A DNA stretch of 64,000 nucleotides. Origin: Sphingomonas phyllosphaerae FA2. GTDB taxonomy: Bacteria; Pseudomonadota; Alphaproteobacteria; Sphingomonadales; Sphingomonadaceae. The notes below the pieces were generated by a model, which saw nothing but the letters and a program-made list of their open reading frames with translations, was not told where the DNA came from and made no database searches. This document shows positions 1 through 9,504 of this stretch, piece after piece (the stretch's first letter is position 1; each line of letters starts with the position of its first letter). The DNA lies in contig NZ_KE386571.1 in NCBI RefSeq assembly GCF_000427645.1, forward strand, positions 806,001 to 870,000. Direction: 5' to 3'. The translations under genes were made by a program, and so were the position numbers.

Positions 1-1452
1 GCTGACCAGCAGCACCGCGCCGGTATAGGCGTTGAGCGCCTGCACCAGCGCCTCGCGCGCATCGACGTCGAGGTGGTTGGTCGGCTCGTCGAGGATCAGC
101 AGGTGCGGCGCCTCGCGCGTGACCAGCGCGAGCGCCAGCCGTGCGCGCTCACCGCCCGACATGCTGCCGACGCGCGCGGTCGCACGATCGCCGGAAAAGC
201 CGAACCGCCCTAGCTGCCCGCGCACTGCCGCCGGCGACGCGCCCGGCATCACGCGCGCCATATGCGCGAGCGGCGTATCGTCGGCCTCCAGCTCCTCGAC
301 TTGATATTGCGTGAAATAGCCGACCTTCATCTTGCCGGTCGCATTCATCTCGCCCGCCAGCGGGGTTAGTTGCGCCGCGAGCAACCGCGCCAGCGTCGTT
401 TTGCCGTTGCCGTTGCGGCCGAGCAGCGCAATCCGATCCTCGGGGTCCATCCGCAGGTTGAGTCGCGAGAGGATCGGCGTCTCGCCATAGCCGACCGCGG
501 CGTGATCGAGCGTGATGAGCGGCGGGCGTAGTTCGGTTGGGTTCGGGAAGTCGAAGCTGAGCGTCGGATCGTTCACCGCCTCGGCGATTGGCTGCATCTT
601 GGCGAGCATCTTGGCGCGGCTCTGCGCCTGCTTCGCGGTCGAGGCACGCGCCGAGTTGCGCGCGACATAATCCTGCAGCTTGGCGCGCTGCGCGTCCTGA
701 TTGGCCTTGGCCGCCGCGAGCTGCGCCAGCCTCTCGGCACGCTGCCGCTCGAACGCGTCATAGCCGCCGGGGTAGAGCGTCGTCTTGCCGCCCTGCAAAT
801 GCAGGATGTGATCGACGACATTGTTGAGAAAGTCGCGTTCGTGGCTGACGACGACGATCGTCGCGCGGTAGCTCTTGAGGAAGTCTTCCAGCCACATGAC
901 CGCTTCAAGATCGAGGTGGTTGCTGGGCTCGTCGAGCAGCAGCAGATCGGGCTGCGAGAACAGCAAGGCGGCGAGCGCGACGCGCATCTTCCAGCCGCCC
1001 GAAAAGCTGTCGAGCGGCTGATTCTGTGCGTCTTCGTCGAAGCCAAGACCGACCAGAATGCGTGCGGCGCGCGATGGCGCGGAATAGGCGTCGATCGCGA
1101 TCAGCCGGTCGTGGACCTCGCCCAGCCGGTCCATGCAGCCGGTGCCGTCGAACGCCTCGGCCTCCTCAAGCAGCGCCGCGCGCTCGGTATCGGCAGCGAG
1201 CACCGTCTCCAGCGGGGTCGGATCACCGGCGGGCGCCTCCTGCGCGATATAGCCGATGCGTGCGCCGCGCGGCATGTCCGCGGAGCCCTCGTCCGGTTCC
1301 AGCAGCCCGGCGATGACGCGCACCATCGTCGACTTGCCCGCGCCGTTTCGCCCGATCAACCCGACGCGGCTGCCCGGCGGCAGCGCGGCACTCGCGCGGT
1401 CGAGGATCGTGCGGCCGCCAAGCCGCACGGTGATGCCGTTGAGAGAAAGCAT
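1..1452 (-). CDS. ABC-F family ATPase (YheS-like), partial
   Basis: Reading leftward from the ATG at 1452, 484 codons run without a stop off the window edge, so the C-terminus is missing (family members are about 600-640 aa). Two ABC domains without membrane segments define the ABC-F class, which acts on ribosomes. Domain 1 has Walker A GRNGAGKS, signature FSGGWKMR and Walker B LLLLDEPSNHLD. Domain 2 has GRNGNGKTT, MSGGERARL and LLILDEPTNHLD. The linker is basic and rich in Arg, Lys and Ala, as in YheS. The start MLSLNGITVRLGG matches the usual N-terminus. It is probably a translation factor rather than an antibiotic-resistance ABC-F, although sequence alone cannot exclude the latter. It stands apart from the next gene by about 310 bases. 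Confidence 0.93.
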   Translation of the reverse strand, partial: MLSLNGITVRLGGRTILDRASAALPPGSRVGLIGRNGAGKSTMVRVIAGLLEPDEGSADMPRGARIGYIAQEAPAGDPTPLETVLAADTERAALLEEAEAFDGTGCMDRLGEVHDRLIAIDAYSAPSRAARILVGLGFDEDAQNQPLDSFSGGWKMRVALAALLFSQPDLLLLDEPSNHLDLEAVMWLEDFLKSYRATIVVVSHERDFLNNVVDHILHLQGGKTTLYPGGYDAFERQRAERLAQLAAAKANQDAQRAKLQDYVARNSARASTAKQAQSRAKMLAKMQPIAEAVNDPTLSFDFPNPTELRPPLITLDHAAVGYGETPILSRLNLRMDPEDRIALLGRNGNGKTTLARLLAAQLTPLAGEMNATGKMKVGYFTQYQVEELEADDTPLAHMARVMPGASPAAVRGQLGRFGFSGDRATARVGSMSGGERARLALALVTREAPHLLILDEPTNHLDVDAREALVQALNAYTGAVLLVS

Positions 1453-1764
1453 GCGCGGGCCTGTAGCGGATCGCGCGGGACGGGGAAAGGGAGGGGTTGT
1501 TGCCGTGCGGGGCGGGCGTCAGTCACTCCCGCGGAGGTGAGGTTGAGGACGCGCAGGCGCGCCGATCACCGGCTTCCAGGGCGGATCGACATTGGATGTT
1601 CGTCTGCTTCCCTCGTCATCCCGGACTTGATCCGGGATTCCGCTTCTTACTTCGGCGGCCAAGAAGAAGCTGGGCCCGGATCAAGTCCGGGGCGACGAAT
1701 GAGGGAGATGTCCAGATCAAAAACGACGATGACCCGGCGCGGAAGGCCTGAATGTCGATCGGCG
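1453..1764. other. intergenic region with one palindromic repeat
   Basis: This 312-base gap lies upstream of the ABC-F gene and downstream of the permease stop. The only structure I can support is the family-A palindromic element at about 1614-1697. The remainder is GC-rich, has no convincing coding frame and shows no clear terminator. Confidence 0.6.
1614..1697. repeat. dispersed palindromic repeat, family A, copy 1
   Basis: This is an imperfect long inverted repeat. The left arm reads CGTCATCCCGGACTTGATCC and the right arm carries GGATCAAGTCCGGGGCGACG, with a core of CGCTTCTT / AAGAAGAAGC. The same design recurs at 13914-14000 and 35234-35320, and as a half copy at 57287-57351. It is non-coding and resembles the REP/MITE-like elements seen in many sphingomonad genomes. 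Confidence 0.8.
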
Positions 1765-2853
1765 CTAGCGCTCCGAAGGAGCATCCTCTCCTTTTGCATC
1801 CACCCCACGCTGCTCGCAGAGGATCGCCCAGCCAGTCAGGAACAGCGCTCCCACGACCGGTCCGACGACGATCCCACTCAGCCCAAGCAGATCGATCCCG
1901 CCCAGTGTCGTCACCAACACCAGCCAATCGGGCAAACCGGTATCACGTCCCACGAGGATCGGGCGCAGGACGTTGTCGGCCAGCCCGATGACGAACACAC
2001 CCGAGACGATCACCACCACCGCCTGCCAGATCGCGCCGGTTGCCAGCAGGTAGGCCGCAACGGGCCCCCAGATAATTGCCGGCCCAATGGCGGGCAGCAA
2101 AGCGGCCACTGCCATCATAACACCCCACAGCAGGGCGGCGGGCAGACCGACGATCCAGAAGGTAATCGCCCCCAGCGCACCCTGCACCAGCGCCACGACG
2201 CCCGATCCCTTGATCGTCGCGCGAACGACCGTGACGAACTTCTCGGCCAGCCGCTCGGCGACCGACCGCTCCAATGGCAGCGCGCGTACGATCGCCGGGC
2301 CGATCCGCTCGCCGTCGCGCAGCAGGAAGAAGGTGACGTACAGCCCGACGCCAAACGCCAGCAGGAAGGCCGCGGCATTCGCGCCGATCGACAGCGCCTG
2401 ACGGGTAAGAACGCTCGCGCTGTTGCTCAGCGTCGCGGTTAAGCGCGCTTGCGCCCGTTCGAGGCTGTTGAGCCCTGCGCTGTCGAGCAATTGCTGCAAC
2501 CGCCCGGGAAGAGCATCGTGCATTTGCTTGAAATAGTGCGCGAAGTCGATCTGGCCGCTGCGCATCTGCTCATAGACGCCCGCGGCCTGGTCGGCGATCA
2601 TGCTGCCGAGGATGATCGCCGGGATCACGACCGCGAAGGTGATGACCAACAGGGTCAGCGCCGCCGCCATGTTCCGCCGGCCCGGCCAGCGCCGCGCAAA
2701 GCGCTGGAAGATCGGCTGAAACAACAGCGCCGCCAGCGCGGCCCAGAGTAGCGCACCGAGGAAGCCGGAAACGACGAGCAGCAACCCGACCGATATCAGG
2801 AGCAGGAACAGGATCAGCCCGCCGTTTTCGACGCGCCGTCGATCGATCGTCAT
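1765..2853 (-). CDS. AI-2E family transporter (YdiK/PerM-like permease)
   Basis: A 362-residue polytopic inner-membrane protein. Hydrophobic stretches at the N-terminus (LILFLLLISVGLLLVVSGFLG) and six or seven further segments match the AI-2 exporter (UPF0118/PerM) family, whose usual length is 340-380 aa. The conserved late segment GLPDWLVLVTTLGGIDLLGLSGIVVGPVVGAL is typical of this family. Members export quorum signals, Na+ or other small molecules, and the substrate here cannot be told. The ATG at 2853 is the natural start. No operon partner is evident, since about 100 bases separate it from trhO upstream. Confidence 0.9.
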   Translation of the reverse strand: MTIDRRRVENGGLILFLLLISVGLLLVVSGFLGALLWAALAALLFQPIFQRFARRWPGRRNMAAALTLLVITFAVVIPAIILGSMIADQAAGVYEQMRSGQIDFAHYFKQMHDALPGRLQQLLDSAGLNSLERAQARLTATLSNSASVLTRQALSIGANAAAFLLAFGVGLYVTFFLLRDGERIGPAIVRALPLERSVAERLAEKFVTVVRATIKGSGVVALVQGALGAITFWIVGLPAALLWGVMMAVAALLPAIGPAIIWGPVAAYLLATGAIWQAVVVIVSGVFVIGLADNVLRPILVGRDTGLPDWLVLVTTLGGIDLLGLSGIVVGPVVGALFLTGWAILCEQRGVDAKGEDAPSER

Positions 2854-2954
2854 TCAACAAGCTCCCGGTATCGTCATGTCGTTACACAAAGGAAACGCTA
2901 CCGATGTGGATTAGGTCCGCAAGTCGCTGCGTGATGACGACATGTGGCGGCCGA

Positions 2955-3875
2955 TCACTCCGGGTCGAACGTCCGGCCGACGTGCGCCTCGCCACGCGAT
3001 GCAGCGAGTCGTTCCTGACGATGGCGTTCGGCATAGCCCGCGCGTTCCTCCGCGCTGCGCTCGGCGACGCAGGCCGGACAACTCACACCCTCGACATAGT
3101 TGGGCGAGGTGCGATCCGCCGCGCTGACCGGCATCCGGCAGGCGAAGCACAGCAGGTGCGTCCCCGGCGCCAGTCCGTGCCCGACCGCGACCCGTTGATC
3201 GAACACGAAACACTCGCCCTGCCACGCGCTTTCGGTGGCCGGCACTTCCTCCAGATAGCGCAGGATGCCGCCGTCGAGGTGGTGGACGTGCTCGACGCCC
3301 TCCGCCTTCAAGAAGGCGGTCGATTTCTCGCAGCGGATCCCGCCGGTGCAGAACATCGCCACCCGCTTCTTGCCGGCGAGCAACGTCTCGCGCTGCGTGC
3401 GGAACCAGTCGGGGAAATCGGCGAAACCCGCGGTCTTCGGATCGACCGCGCCCGCGAAGGTGCCGACGGTCACCTCATAATCGTTGCGCGTATCGATCAC
3501 CAGGGTTTCGGGATCGGCGATCAGCGCGTTCCACTCGGCGGGCGCGACATAGGTGCCCGCGTCGGTGAGCGGGTCGACCGTCACGCCCATCGTCACGATT
3601 TCGCGCTTCACCTTCACCTTCAGCCGGTGGAACGGCATCGCCTCGGCCCAGCTATGCTTGAGCGACAGATCGGCGCAGCCCGGCAGCGCGCGGATATGCG
3701 CGATCACCGCATCGAGCGCGTCGGGGGCACCCGCGATCGTGCCGTTGATCCCTTCGCCCGCCAGCAGCAACGTGCCCCTGATCCCCGCCCCGCGCGCTAC
3801 GGCGAGCAGCGGCGCGCGCAGCGCGTGCGGGTCGTCGAACCGGGCGAAGCGATAGAGTGCAGAAACCCTGATCAA
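2955..3875 (-). CDS. trhO: tRNA uridine(34) hydroxylase TrhO (rhodanese domain)
   Basis: Oxygenates U34 of certain tRNAs as the first step towards 5-carboxymethoxyuridine. The protein has an N-terminal acylphosphatase-like part (LLLAGEGINGTIAG), a rhodanese domain with the loop CTGGIRCEKS (catalytic Cys about residue 176), and a C-terminal Cys-rich tail (CFACRMPV, CPAC). I place the start at the TTG at 3875, giving 306 aa beginning IRVSALYRFARF, which matches the family N-terminus. An open frame continues 26 codons upstream, but that part lies inside the response regulator and is not conserved-looking. The TTG overlaps the stop codon of the upstream response-regulator gene (TTGA), so translation is probably coupled to it. 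Confidence 0.88.
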   Translation of the reverse strand: MIRVSALYRFARFDDPHALRAPLLAVARGAGIRGTLLLAGEGINGTIAGAPDALDAVIAHIRALPGCADLSLKHSWAEAMPFHRLKVKVKREIVTMGVTVDPLTDAGTYVAPAEWNALIADPETLVIDTRNDYEVTVGTFAGAVDPKTAGFADFPDWFRTQRETLLAGKKRVAMFCTGGIRCEKSTAFLKAEGVEHVHHLDGGILRYLEEVPATESAWQGECFVFDQRVAVGHGLAPGTHLLCFACRMPVSAADRTSPNYVEGVSCPACVAERSAEERAGYAERHRQERLAASRGEAHVGRTFDPE

Positions 3876-4672
3876 TGGACGAAGCGCGCCACCACGTCGC
3901 GATAGCTGCGGCTGACCTTCACGTTCGCGCCCGAGTCGAGCACGAGGAAGCATTCGCCATTGGTGTGCGGCTTCACCTGCTTGACGAGATCGAGGTTGAC
4001 GATCGTCGAGCGGTGGATGCGCTGGAACCGGCGCGGGTCGAGCCGCTTTTCGAGGTCCTTCATCGTTTCGCGCAGGATCAGATTCCGGTCGCCGGTGTAG
4101 ATCACCATGTAATCGCCCGCCGCGTCGATCCGTTCGATCGTGTCGACGTCGACGCGGAAGATCTGGCCCTGATCCTTGATGTTGATCATCTTCTCGAAAC
4201 GGCTGGCGTTCACCGCATCGCCGCCATCGGCCATCTCCGCCGCCGCCTCGGGCGCGTGCTCGGCCAGCGCTTCCTTGAGCTTCTCGGCTTCACCGGCGCT
4301 TTGCCGCTCCGACAGTCGCTGGCGCACGCGGTCGAGCGTGTCGGCCAGCCGCGACTCCTCGACCGGCTTCATCAGATAATCGGTCGCCTGCGCCTCGAAC
4401 GCGCGGATCGCATGGTCGGAATAGGCGGTCACGAACACGAACAGCGGCGGCTCGACGTCCATGAGTCCCTGCACCACCGAGAAACCGTCGAACCCCGGCA
4501 TCTGGATGTCGAGGAAGACGAGGTCGGGCTTGTGGGTCTTGATCGCGCTGATCGCCTCGCGGCCGTTCTGGCACTTGGCGATAATTTCGACGTCGTCGTG
4601 CGCCTGTAGCCGCAATTCGAGCCCCTGGATCGCAAGCGGCTCGTCATCGACGAGGATGGTACGAATGCTCAT
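3872..4672 (-). CDS. LytTR-family response regulator
   Basis: A cytoplasmic DNA-binding response regulator. The receiver domain (residues 1-120) has the acidic pair DD at 9-10, the phospho-acceptor Asp55 in LVFLDIQMPG and a conserved Lys in YLMKPVEE. A short linker leads to a C-terminal LytTR domain (about 165-265), with the typical RFQRIHRSTIVNLDLVKQVKPH stretch. I chose ATG 4672 because the kinase stop overlaps it (TGATG); a GTG lies one codon earlier. It forms a three-gene unit with the sensor kinase upstream and trhO downstream. The target genes are unknown. Confidence 0.93.
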   Translation of the reverse strand: MSIRTILVDDEPLAIQGLELRLQAHDDVEIIAKCQNGREAISAIKTHKPDLVFLDIQMPGFDGFSVVQGLMDVEPPLFVFVTAYSDHAIRAFEAQATDYLMKPVEESRLADTLDRVRQRLSERQSAGEAEKLKEALAEHAPEAAAEMADGGDAVNASRFEKMINIKDQGQIFRVDVDTIERIDAAGDYMVIYTGDRNLILRETMKDLEKRLDPRRFQRIHRSTIVNLDLVKQVKPHTNGECFLVLDSGANVKVSRSYRDVVARFVH

Positions 4673-5823
4673 CACACCTCTCTGTTCGGTACTTCGAGCT
4701 GGTACGGGATCTCGATCTCGACCCCGAACCCGCCCGTCGGCATGGCCCGCACATCGAAGCGGTGGTCCTGCCCGTAGGCCTGTGCCAGCCGCTCCCTGAT
4801 ATTGGCGATGCCCACGCCGGTTGAAAGGCTTGGCCGCGATTTCGTCGGCATCAAACCCGGGCCGGTGTCGGATACGCCGAGCAGCACCCTGTCACCGACG
4901 AGCCGAATGGTGACGCAGATTTCCGCGCCATCCTCCTGCGGCGTTACGGCATATTTGATCGCGTTTTCAACGAGCGGCTGGAGCAGCAGCGAGGGCAGGC
5001 GGGCCTTTTCCGCCGCCGGATCAATGTCGAATTTCGGGCGCAGCCGGTCCTCGAACCGCATCTTCTCGATCTCGAGATACAGTTTCAGCGTCTCGACCTC
5101 CTGCGCGACGGTGACGTGCGCCGTGGGCTCGTTGGCGAGCGTGTAGCGAAGGAACGACGACAGCCGGCTCAGCATCGCATTGGCGCGCTCGGTCTGTTTC
5201 AGCAGGACCAGCGTCGAGATCGAATTGAGCGTGTTGAACAGGAAATGCGGGTTGAGCTGATAGCGCAGCATCGCGAGTTGCGCCGAGGACGCCTGATTTT
5301 CCAGATGCTCCATCTGATCGATCTGATCCTCGAGGATCAGGTAGAAATTGATCCCGAAGTACAACGCCGACCAGCCCGCGAGCGTCGTGAAGCTGAGGAA
5401 CAGCGCGGCAAGCAGCAACGTCAGGTCGACGCCCGGCGCTGCCAGCCGGATCAGGCTGAACGAAAAGGCGTACAGCGTCGCGTACAGGAACGTCGCCGCC
5501 GCGAGCGTGAAGATCGACAGCAGGATGCCGGTGACGCGCGGCAACTGCCGGTAGTGCCCGTACAGCACCGACAGCAGCAGCGTGATGCAATAGCCGATGA
5601 TCGATTCGATCAGCACCGAGCCGATCACCTGCAACGAGGCATTGCTGCTCAGTGACGAGACGAGCCGCAGCACGAGATAGCCGGTCCAGCCGACTGCCTG
5701 GAGCTTCCAGAATGCCGAGGCCTTGTTCTCGAAGAACGGCCGGACGAACAGCGGGCGCTCTGGCGTGCCGGCATAAGCGGGCGGGGCAGGAGCAGCGGAG
5801 ACAGAAGTCACGGAAGTCGCCAT
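4672..5823 (-). CDS. sensor histidine kinase, LytS/His_kinase (PF06580) type
   Basis: A membrane-bound kinase of 383 aa that partners the overlapping LytTR regulator. A soluble N-terminus of about 40 residues is followed by four to five hydrophobic segments (about 45-165), a short coiled stretch, and the phospho-acceptor motif QLNPHFLFNTLNSIS with His193. The HATPase domain has LLLQPLVENAIKYAV (N box) and GVSDTGPGL (G box). The start MATSVTSV at 5823 is preferred over an upstream in-frame codon in an Arg-rich stretch (5859) that does not look like protein. The sensing part has no recognised ligand domain, so the stimulus is unknown. Confidence 0.9.
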   Translation of the reverse strand: MATSVTSVSAAPAPPAYAGTPERPLFVRPFFENKASAFWKLQAVGWTGYLVLRLVSSLSSNASLQVIGSVLIESIIGYCITLLLSVLYGHYRQLPRVTGILLSIFTLAAATFLYATLYAFSFSLIRLAAPGVDLTLLLAALFLSFTTLAGWSALYFGINFYLILEDQIDQMEHLENQASSAQLAMLRYQLNPHFLFNTLNSISTLVLLKQTERANAMLSRLSSFLRYTLANEPTAHVTVAQEVETLKLYLEIEKMRFEDRLRPKFDIDPAAEKARLPSLLLQPLVENAIKYAVTPQEDGAEICVTIRLVGDRVLLGVSDTGPGLMPTKSRPSLSTGVGIANIRERLAQAYGQDHRFDVRAMPTGGFGVEIEIPYQLEVPNREV

Positions 5824-5857
5824 CGCGGCCTTCCTACACCGCCTGCGCCTCGCGCGC

Positions 5858-5895
5858 AAAAAGAAGGGCCGCCGTCCTCGAAAGAACGGCGGCCC
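5858..5895 (-). terminator. Rho-independent terminator of the TonB-dependent receptor gene
   Basis: A 10-bp perfect stem (5866-5875 with 5886-5895, GGGCCGCCGT / ACGGCGGCCC) follows the receptor stop by about 20 bases. Read on the minus strand it is followed by TTCTTTTT. This separates the receptor transcript from the kinase operon downstream. Confidence 0.9.
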
Positions 5896-5916
5896 GAATC
5901 GATCAGGTGCGAGCGA

Positions 5917-8900
5917 TCAGAAGCTGAAGCGCACGCCCAGACGGATCGTGTACAGCGATTGACGGCCGTAGACGGTCTGCGTTGGCGCAACGAAGTTGCC
6001 GTTCGCGTCGGTCTGCGCCGGCGTGTAGCGATACTGCGCGCAGGCCTGTCCGGTGTTGGCAGTCTGCGTTCCCGCCGCGCCCGTAGCCGCCGCCGCGGTG
6101 AGACAGGTCACGCGGACAGGGGCGACGTTGAATGGGAAGACGTACTCCGAAATCTGGCCCCACTTGCGATTAAGGAAGTTGGTGAAGTTTTCGATGTCGG
6201 CGAACGCCTGGATGCGCGAAGTGCCGACGAACGTTGGCAGATCTTGCGCCAGGTGCAGGTCGAGGCGGGTAAACCACGGCGAGCGGAACGCGTTGCGCGG
6301 CGTGATCTTACCTTGATAGTTGGACAATCCCTGCGAACGGAAATAGTCCTCTATCTGCTGCTGCTGCGCCGCGCTGCCGTACGACACCTTAGTATCCCCC
6401 CCGAAGGTCGGGACGTAAAGTAGGTAGCGCGTCGACGTGCCGATAGTGCCGAAGTTTGCGCTGCGAGAGCCCGACGGAACCTGGTCGTTGAACGTGTAGC
6501 TGAACACACGGCCGCTGCGGGTTTCGCCGAACAGCGCGATCTGCGTCTTGTAGTCGCCGAAGAAGGCGTGGTCGAACGTGGCGCCGTACTTGAACTGGTA
6601 CTTTACCTGATCGTTCGACACGCCATAAGCCACGTTGTTCGGATCGACGAACGCCCCATTGCTGTAATTCGACCCGGCCGTCGACGACGTGGCTGGTGCC
6701 TGATCCTTCACGTCCTGGTACGTGAAGCTGCCGTAAACGGCGAGACCCAAATCCCAATGTGCGTCGAAGCGCGCAACGCCGATCCAACTGCGACCCTTGT
6801 CCGTGTTGGTCAGCAGAATGTCCGACTGCGTGTCCGAATAGTTCGGCAACCCGGTCGACGACACCGTGGTCACCGGACGATACCGCTGGCGACCGTCTGG
6901 AGTAAGCGCGAACGCACCCGACACCGGCGTGGAGCGTAGATCGGTGAAGTACACCTGATTGCGAATGCCGATGTAAAGGGCATCAGCGCCGATCGTCAGT
7001 TCACCGCCCGGCAGGTCAAAGCGATAGTCGGCGCTCAACGTCGAACGCCACTGGCTCGGCAGTTTGAAGTTGGGATCAAGCGCGTTGGTGGTGGCATTCG
7101 CCGAGACGGTGCCGTTCAGCAGGTAGTTGTTTACCAGCGTCGGGATGGTGGTTCCGTTGACACCCTGCAACGCGGCCGCGCCTACCCCCGCCGGCAGTGT
7201 GCCTTGGTTTCCGTTGAACGCGCCGCTGTTGAGCTGCGTGATCGCCACCGAATTGCTCAAGACACCGGTGTTCGAGAAGCTGTTCGAAACGTACACGTCC
7301 GGCGCGCCACCGGCGAAGATGCCGACACCGCCGCGCAGGGTGAGGCGGTTGTCAGGGCGCCAGCTGAAGCCCACCCGCGGCTGGAACACGCCTAGACCGT
7401 TCAGATAGGCGTTGTTGGCGCCGATGATGGTCTGTTCGCCGCGGACAACCGCACCGTTGCCATACCGGTTGATGAAGTTGTTGTTGATCGTTGGGAACGT
7501 ATGACCGCCGTACAAATCGTACCGCGCGCCATAGGAGATGTCGAACGTGTCGCTGACACGCCAGTTGTCCTGAATGCCGAACGTGAATTGACGGTAGTTG
7601 AAGCGCGCGGCGGCGTCATCCGGGTTGAGCGTCGGAATGGCATTGCCGTAGCTGAGTGACTGCGCATTGCCTGCGGCAAAGTCTGCCAGCGAGTCGAAGT
7701 AATAGTTGCCGGCGCTGTTCTGCAGGAACGAGTTGAACACTCTGGTGCTCTGTACTTCGGTAAACAGGCGCAGATCATGGCTGCCACGGTTGTAGCGCAG
7801 CTGGAACAACCCGCCCCAGGTGTTCGAAGTCAGCTCGTTGGTCTGACGAGAATTGTCGGGCCCCAGCGAGACGATCGAAGAATTGGCTGGGCACTGGGTG
7901 GACGCGTTATTGGCGGCACCCGAAGTCGTCCGGTCAGAGGTTGGTGCGACGCACACGCGGAACTGTGCGAACCCGCGGCCAAGCAGCGGCTGCGCCAGAC
8001 GCTCGTAGTCCTTGTAGAAGCCGCGAACTTCAGTCGAAATTTCGTCAGTCCAGTCAGAGTTTAGCTGACCAACCACCGTCCACAAGCGGTTGCCTGAAAT
8101 GTAGTTGTTCGACGCAAGACTAAGGCCGGTTGTCGGGCTCGCTGTGGTGAAGGTGTTTGACGAGTTGATGTTGATCTGGTCCTTCGCATAGGTGCCGGTC
8201 AGTGCGAAGCGCTGTCCGTCTGCGATGTTCCAGTCAAGCTTGCCGACGAGACGATCGTCCTTGTCGCCCGAGTCAGTCACGACGCCGCCGGCATCGTAGC
8301 CATATTTGGATTGCGCGATCTGAATGACCTGATTGACTTGTGCCAGGTTCAGGTTCGGAATAGCGATGCCGGCGTTGGCATCGGTCGGGCCCTGCTGCTG
8401 AGGGAAGCCGCCGCGGATTCGCTCACCGGCGACCATGAAGAATAGCTTGTCCTTGATGATCGGACCTGACAGCTCGGCGCCGTAATTCTCCTGCTTGTAC
8501 TTGGGCAGGGTGACACGCAGGTCCTTGGTGCGGCTCCCGGTCAGCCCGTCAGTCTGTTGCGCGTAGAAGCCGGTGCCCTGGAACTTATTCGTCCCCGAAC
8601 GGAGCACCAGGTTGACGGCGCCTCCGGTGAAATTGCCTTCTCGTACATCGTAAGGCGCGATCTTGGCTTGGAATTGGCCGATCGCATCGAGGGGGATCGG
8701 AGAACGACGGCTGGGCAAGCCATCGGTATTGAGCCCAAAATTGTCGGTGATCGGCACGCCATCGACCGAGAAGCGGCTGAAGCGCGCGTTCTGGCCCGCG
8801 AACGAAACGGCGCGGCCGCCGGTCGGCGTATCGTCGAGACGCGCGAACGGATCGCGGCGTTCGAGATCGCGGATGTCGCGGTTAACCGTGGCGACGTTCG

Positions 8901-9333
8901 CGATCTGCTCTGCGTTCAGGACGGTTGCCGGACCCTGCGACAGCGAGCGGGCGCTCGGCAGGCTGGCGGCGGTCACGACGATGTCGGCAGTGCCGGCGCC
9001 TTCAGCCGCCAGGTTGATCGGCAGGTCGAACGTCTGCGCTACGGTCGTGTTGATGTCGGTGACTTGCGATGCGGCGTAGCCGGGCGCGTTGACCGACACC
9101 GTGTAGGGACCGCCGGCGCGCAGGCCGGTCGAGTTGAAGACGCCATTGGCATCGGTGGTTGCGGTCGAACGCGCACCGGTCGCTGCGTTCACGATCTCCA
9201 CCGAGGCGCCTGCGACCGGCGTGCCGTCGGCGGTCACAGTGCCGCGGATCGCGGAGGTGGTTTCTTGCGCCACCGCGGCGGCCGGCATGACCGGCGCGAC
9301 CGCAGCCACGCCTACGAACAGATTGTTTCGCAT
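5917..9333 (-). CDS. TonB-dependent receptor, Oar-like, with carboxypeptidase-regulatory-like domain
   Basis: A 1138-residue outer-membrane receptor. After a signal peptide (MRNNLFVGVAAVAPVMPAAAVAQ) comes a CarboxypepD_reg-like beta domain (about residues 25-105, TSAIRGTVTADGTPVAGASV), then a plug domain (VVTAASLPSARSLSQGPATV and on) and a large beta-barrel. It ends IRLGVRFSF, with the terminal aromatic residue expected for barrel insertion. Oar-type receptors import large or unknown substrates, sometimes peptides or saccharides, using TonB energy. The start at 9333 has a purine-rich site about 15 bases upstream, and a longer frame to 9474 lacks signal-peptide character. It is a single-gene unit followed by a strong terminator. 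Confidence 0.93.
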   Translation of the reverse strand: MRNNLFVGVAAVAPVMPAAAVAQETTSAIRGTVTADGTPVAGASVEIVNAATGARSTATTDANGVFNSTGLRAGGPYTVSVNAPGYAASQVTDINTTVAQTFDLPINLAAEGAGTADIVVTAASLPSARSLSQGPATVLNAEQIANVATVNRDIRDLERRDPFARLDDTPTGGRAVSFAGQNARFSRFSVDGVPITDNFGLNTDGLPSRRSPIPLDAIGQFQAKIAPYDVREGNFTGGAVNLVLRSGTNKFQGTGFYAQQTDGLTGSRTKDLRVTLPKYKQENYGAELSGPIIKDKLFFMVAGERIRGGFPQQQGPTDANAGIAIPNLNLAQVNQVIQIAQSKYGYDAGGVVTDSGDKDDRLVGKLDWNIADGQRFALTGTYAKDQININSSNTFTTASPTTGLSLASNNYISGNRLWTVVGQLNSDWTDEISTEVRGFYKDYERLAQPLLGRGFAQFRVCVAPTSDRTTSGAANNASTQCPANSSIVSLGPDNSRQTNELTSNTWGGLFQLRYNRGSHDLRLFTEVQSTRVFNSFLQNSAGNYYFDSLADFAAGNAQSLSYGNAIPTLNPDDAAARFNYRQFTFGIQDNWRVSDTFDISYGARYDLYGGHTFPTINNNFINRYGNGAVVRGEQTIIGANNAYLNGLGVFQPRVGFSWRPDNRLTLRGGVGIFAGGAPDVYVSNSFSNTGVLSNSVAITQLNSGAFNGNQGTLPAGVGAAALQGVNGTTIPTLVNNYLLNGTVSANATTNALDPNFKLPSQWRSTLSADYRFDLPGGELTIGADALYIGIRNQVYFTDLRSTPVSGAFALTPDGRQRYRPVTTVSSTGLPNYSDTQSDILLTNTDKGRSWIGVARFDAHWDLGLAVYGSFTYQDVKDQAPATSSTAGSNYSNGAFVDPNNVAYGVSNDQVKYQFKYGATFDHAFFGDYKTQIALFGETRSGRVFSYTFNDQVPSGSRSANFGTIGTSTRYLLYVPTFGGDTKVSYGSAAQQQQIEDYFRSQGLSNYQGKITPRNAFRSPWFTRLDLHLAQDLPTFVGTSRIQAFADIENFTNFLNRKWGQISEYVFPFNVAPVRVTCLTAAAATGAAGTQTANTGQACAQYRYTPAQTDANGNFVAPTQTVYGRQSLYTIRLGVRFSF

Positions 9334-9504
9334 CGGAAAAAATGTCCCCTTTTGCCGCAGCGCGACCCGCGACGGTTTCGTCGTTGGGGCGCCGATGGCC
9401 GGAGTATGTGAAGGTTGCGTGACACTTACGAGTCGATTGCCGCGGCATCGCAATAGTTTGCCGCTGCGTTGCATAAAAGCGACAGCAGCCTTGACCCGGT
9501 CGGC

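Noticed and set aside
799..2442. Plus-strand open frame across the ABC-F and permease genes
   Set aside because: It runs antisense through two well-supported genes and through the repeat between them, with low-complexity Arg/Gln/His composition.
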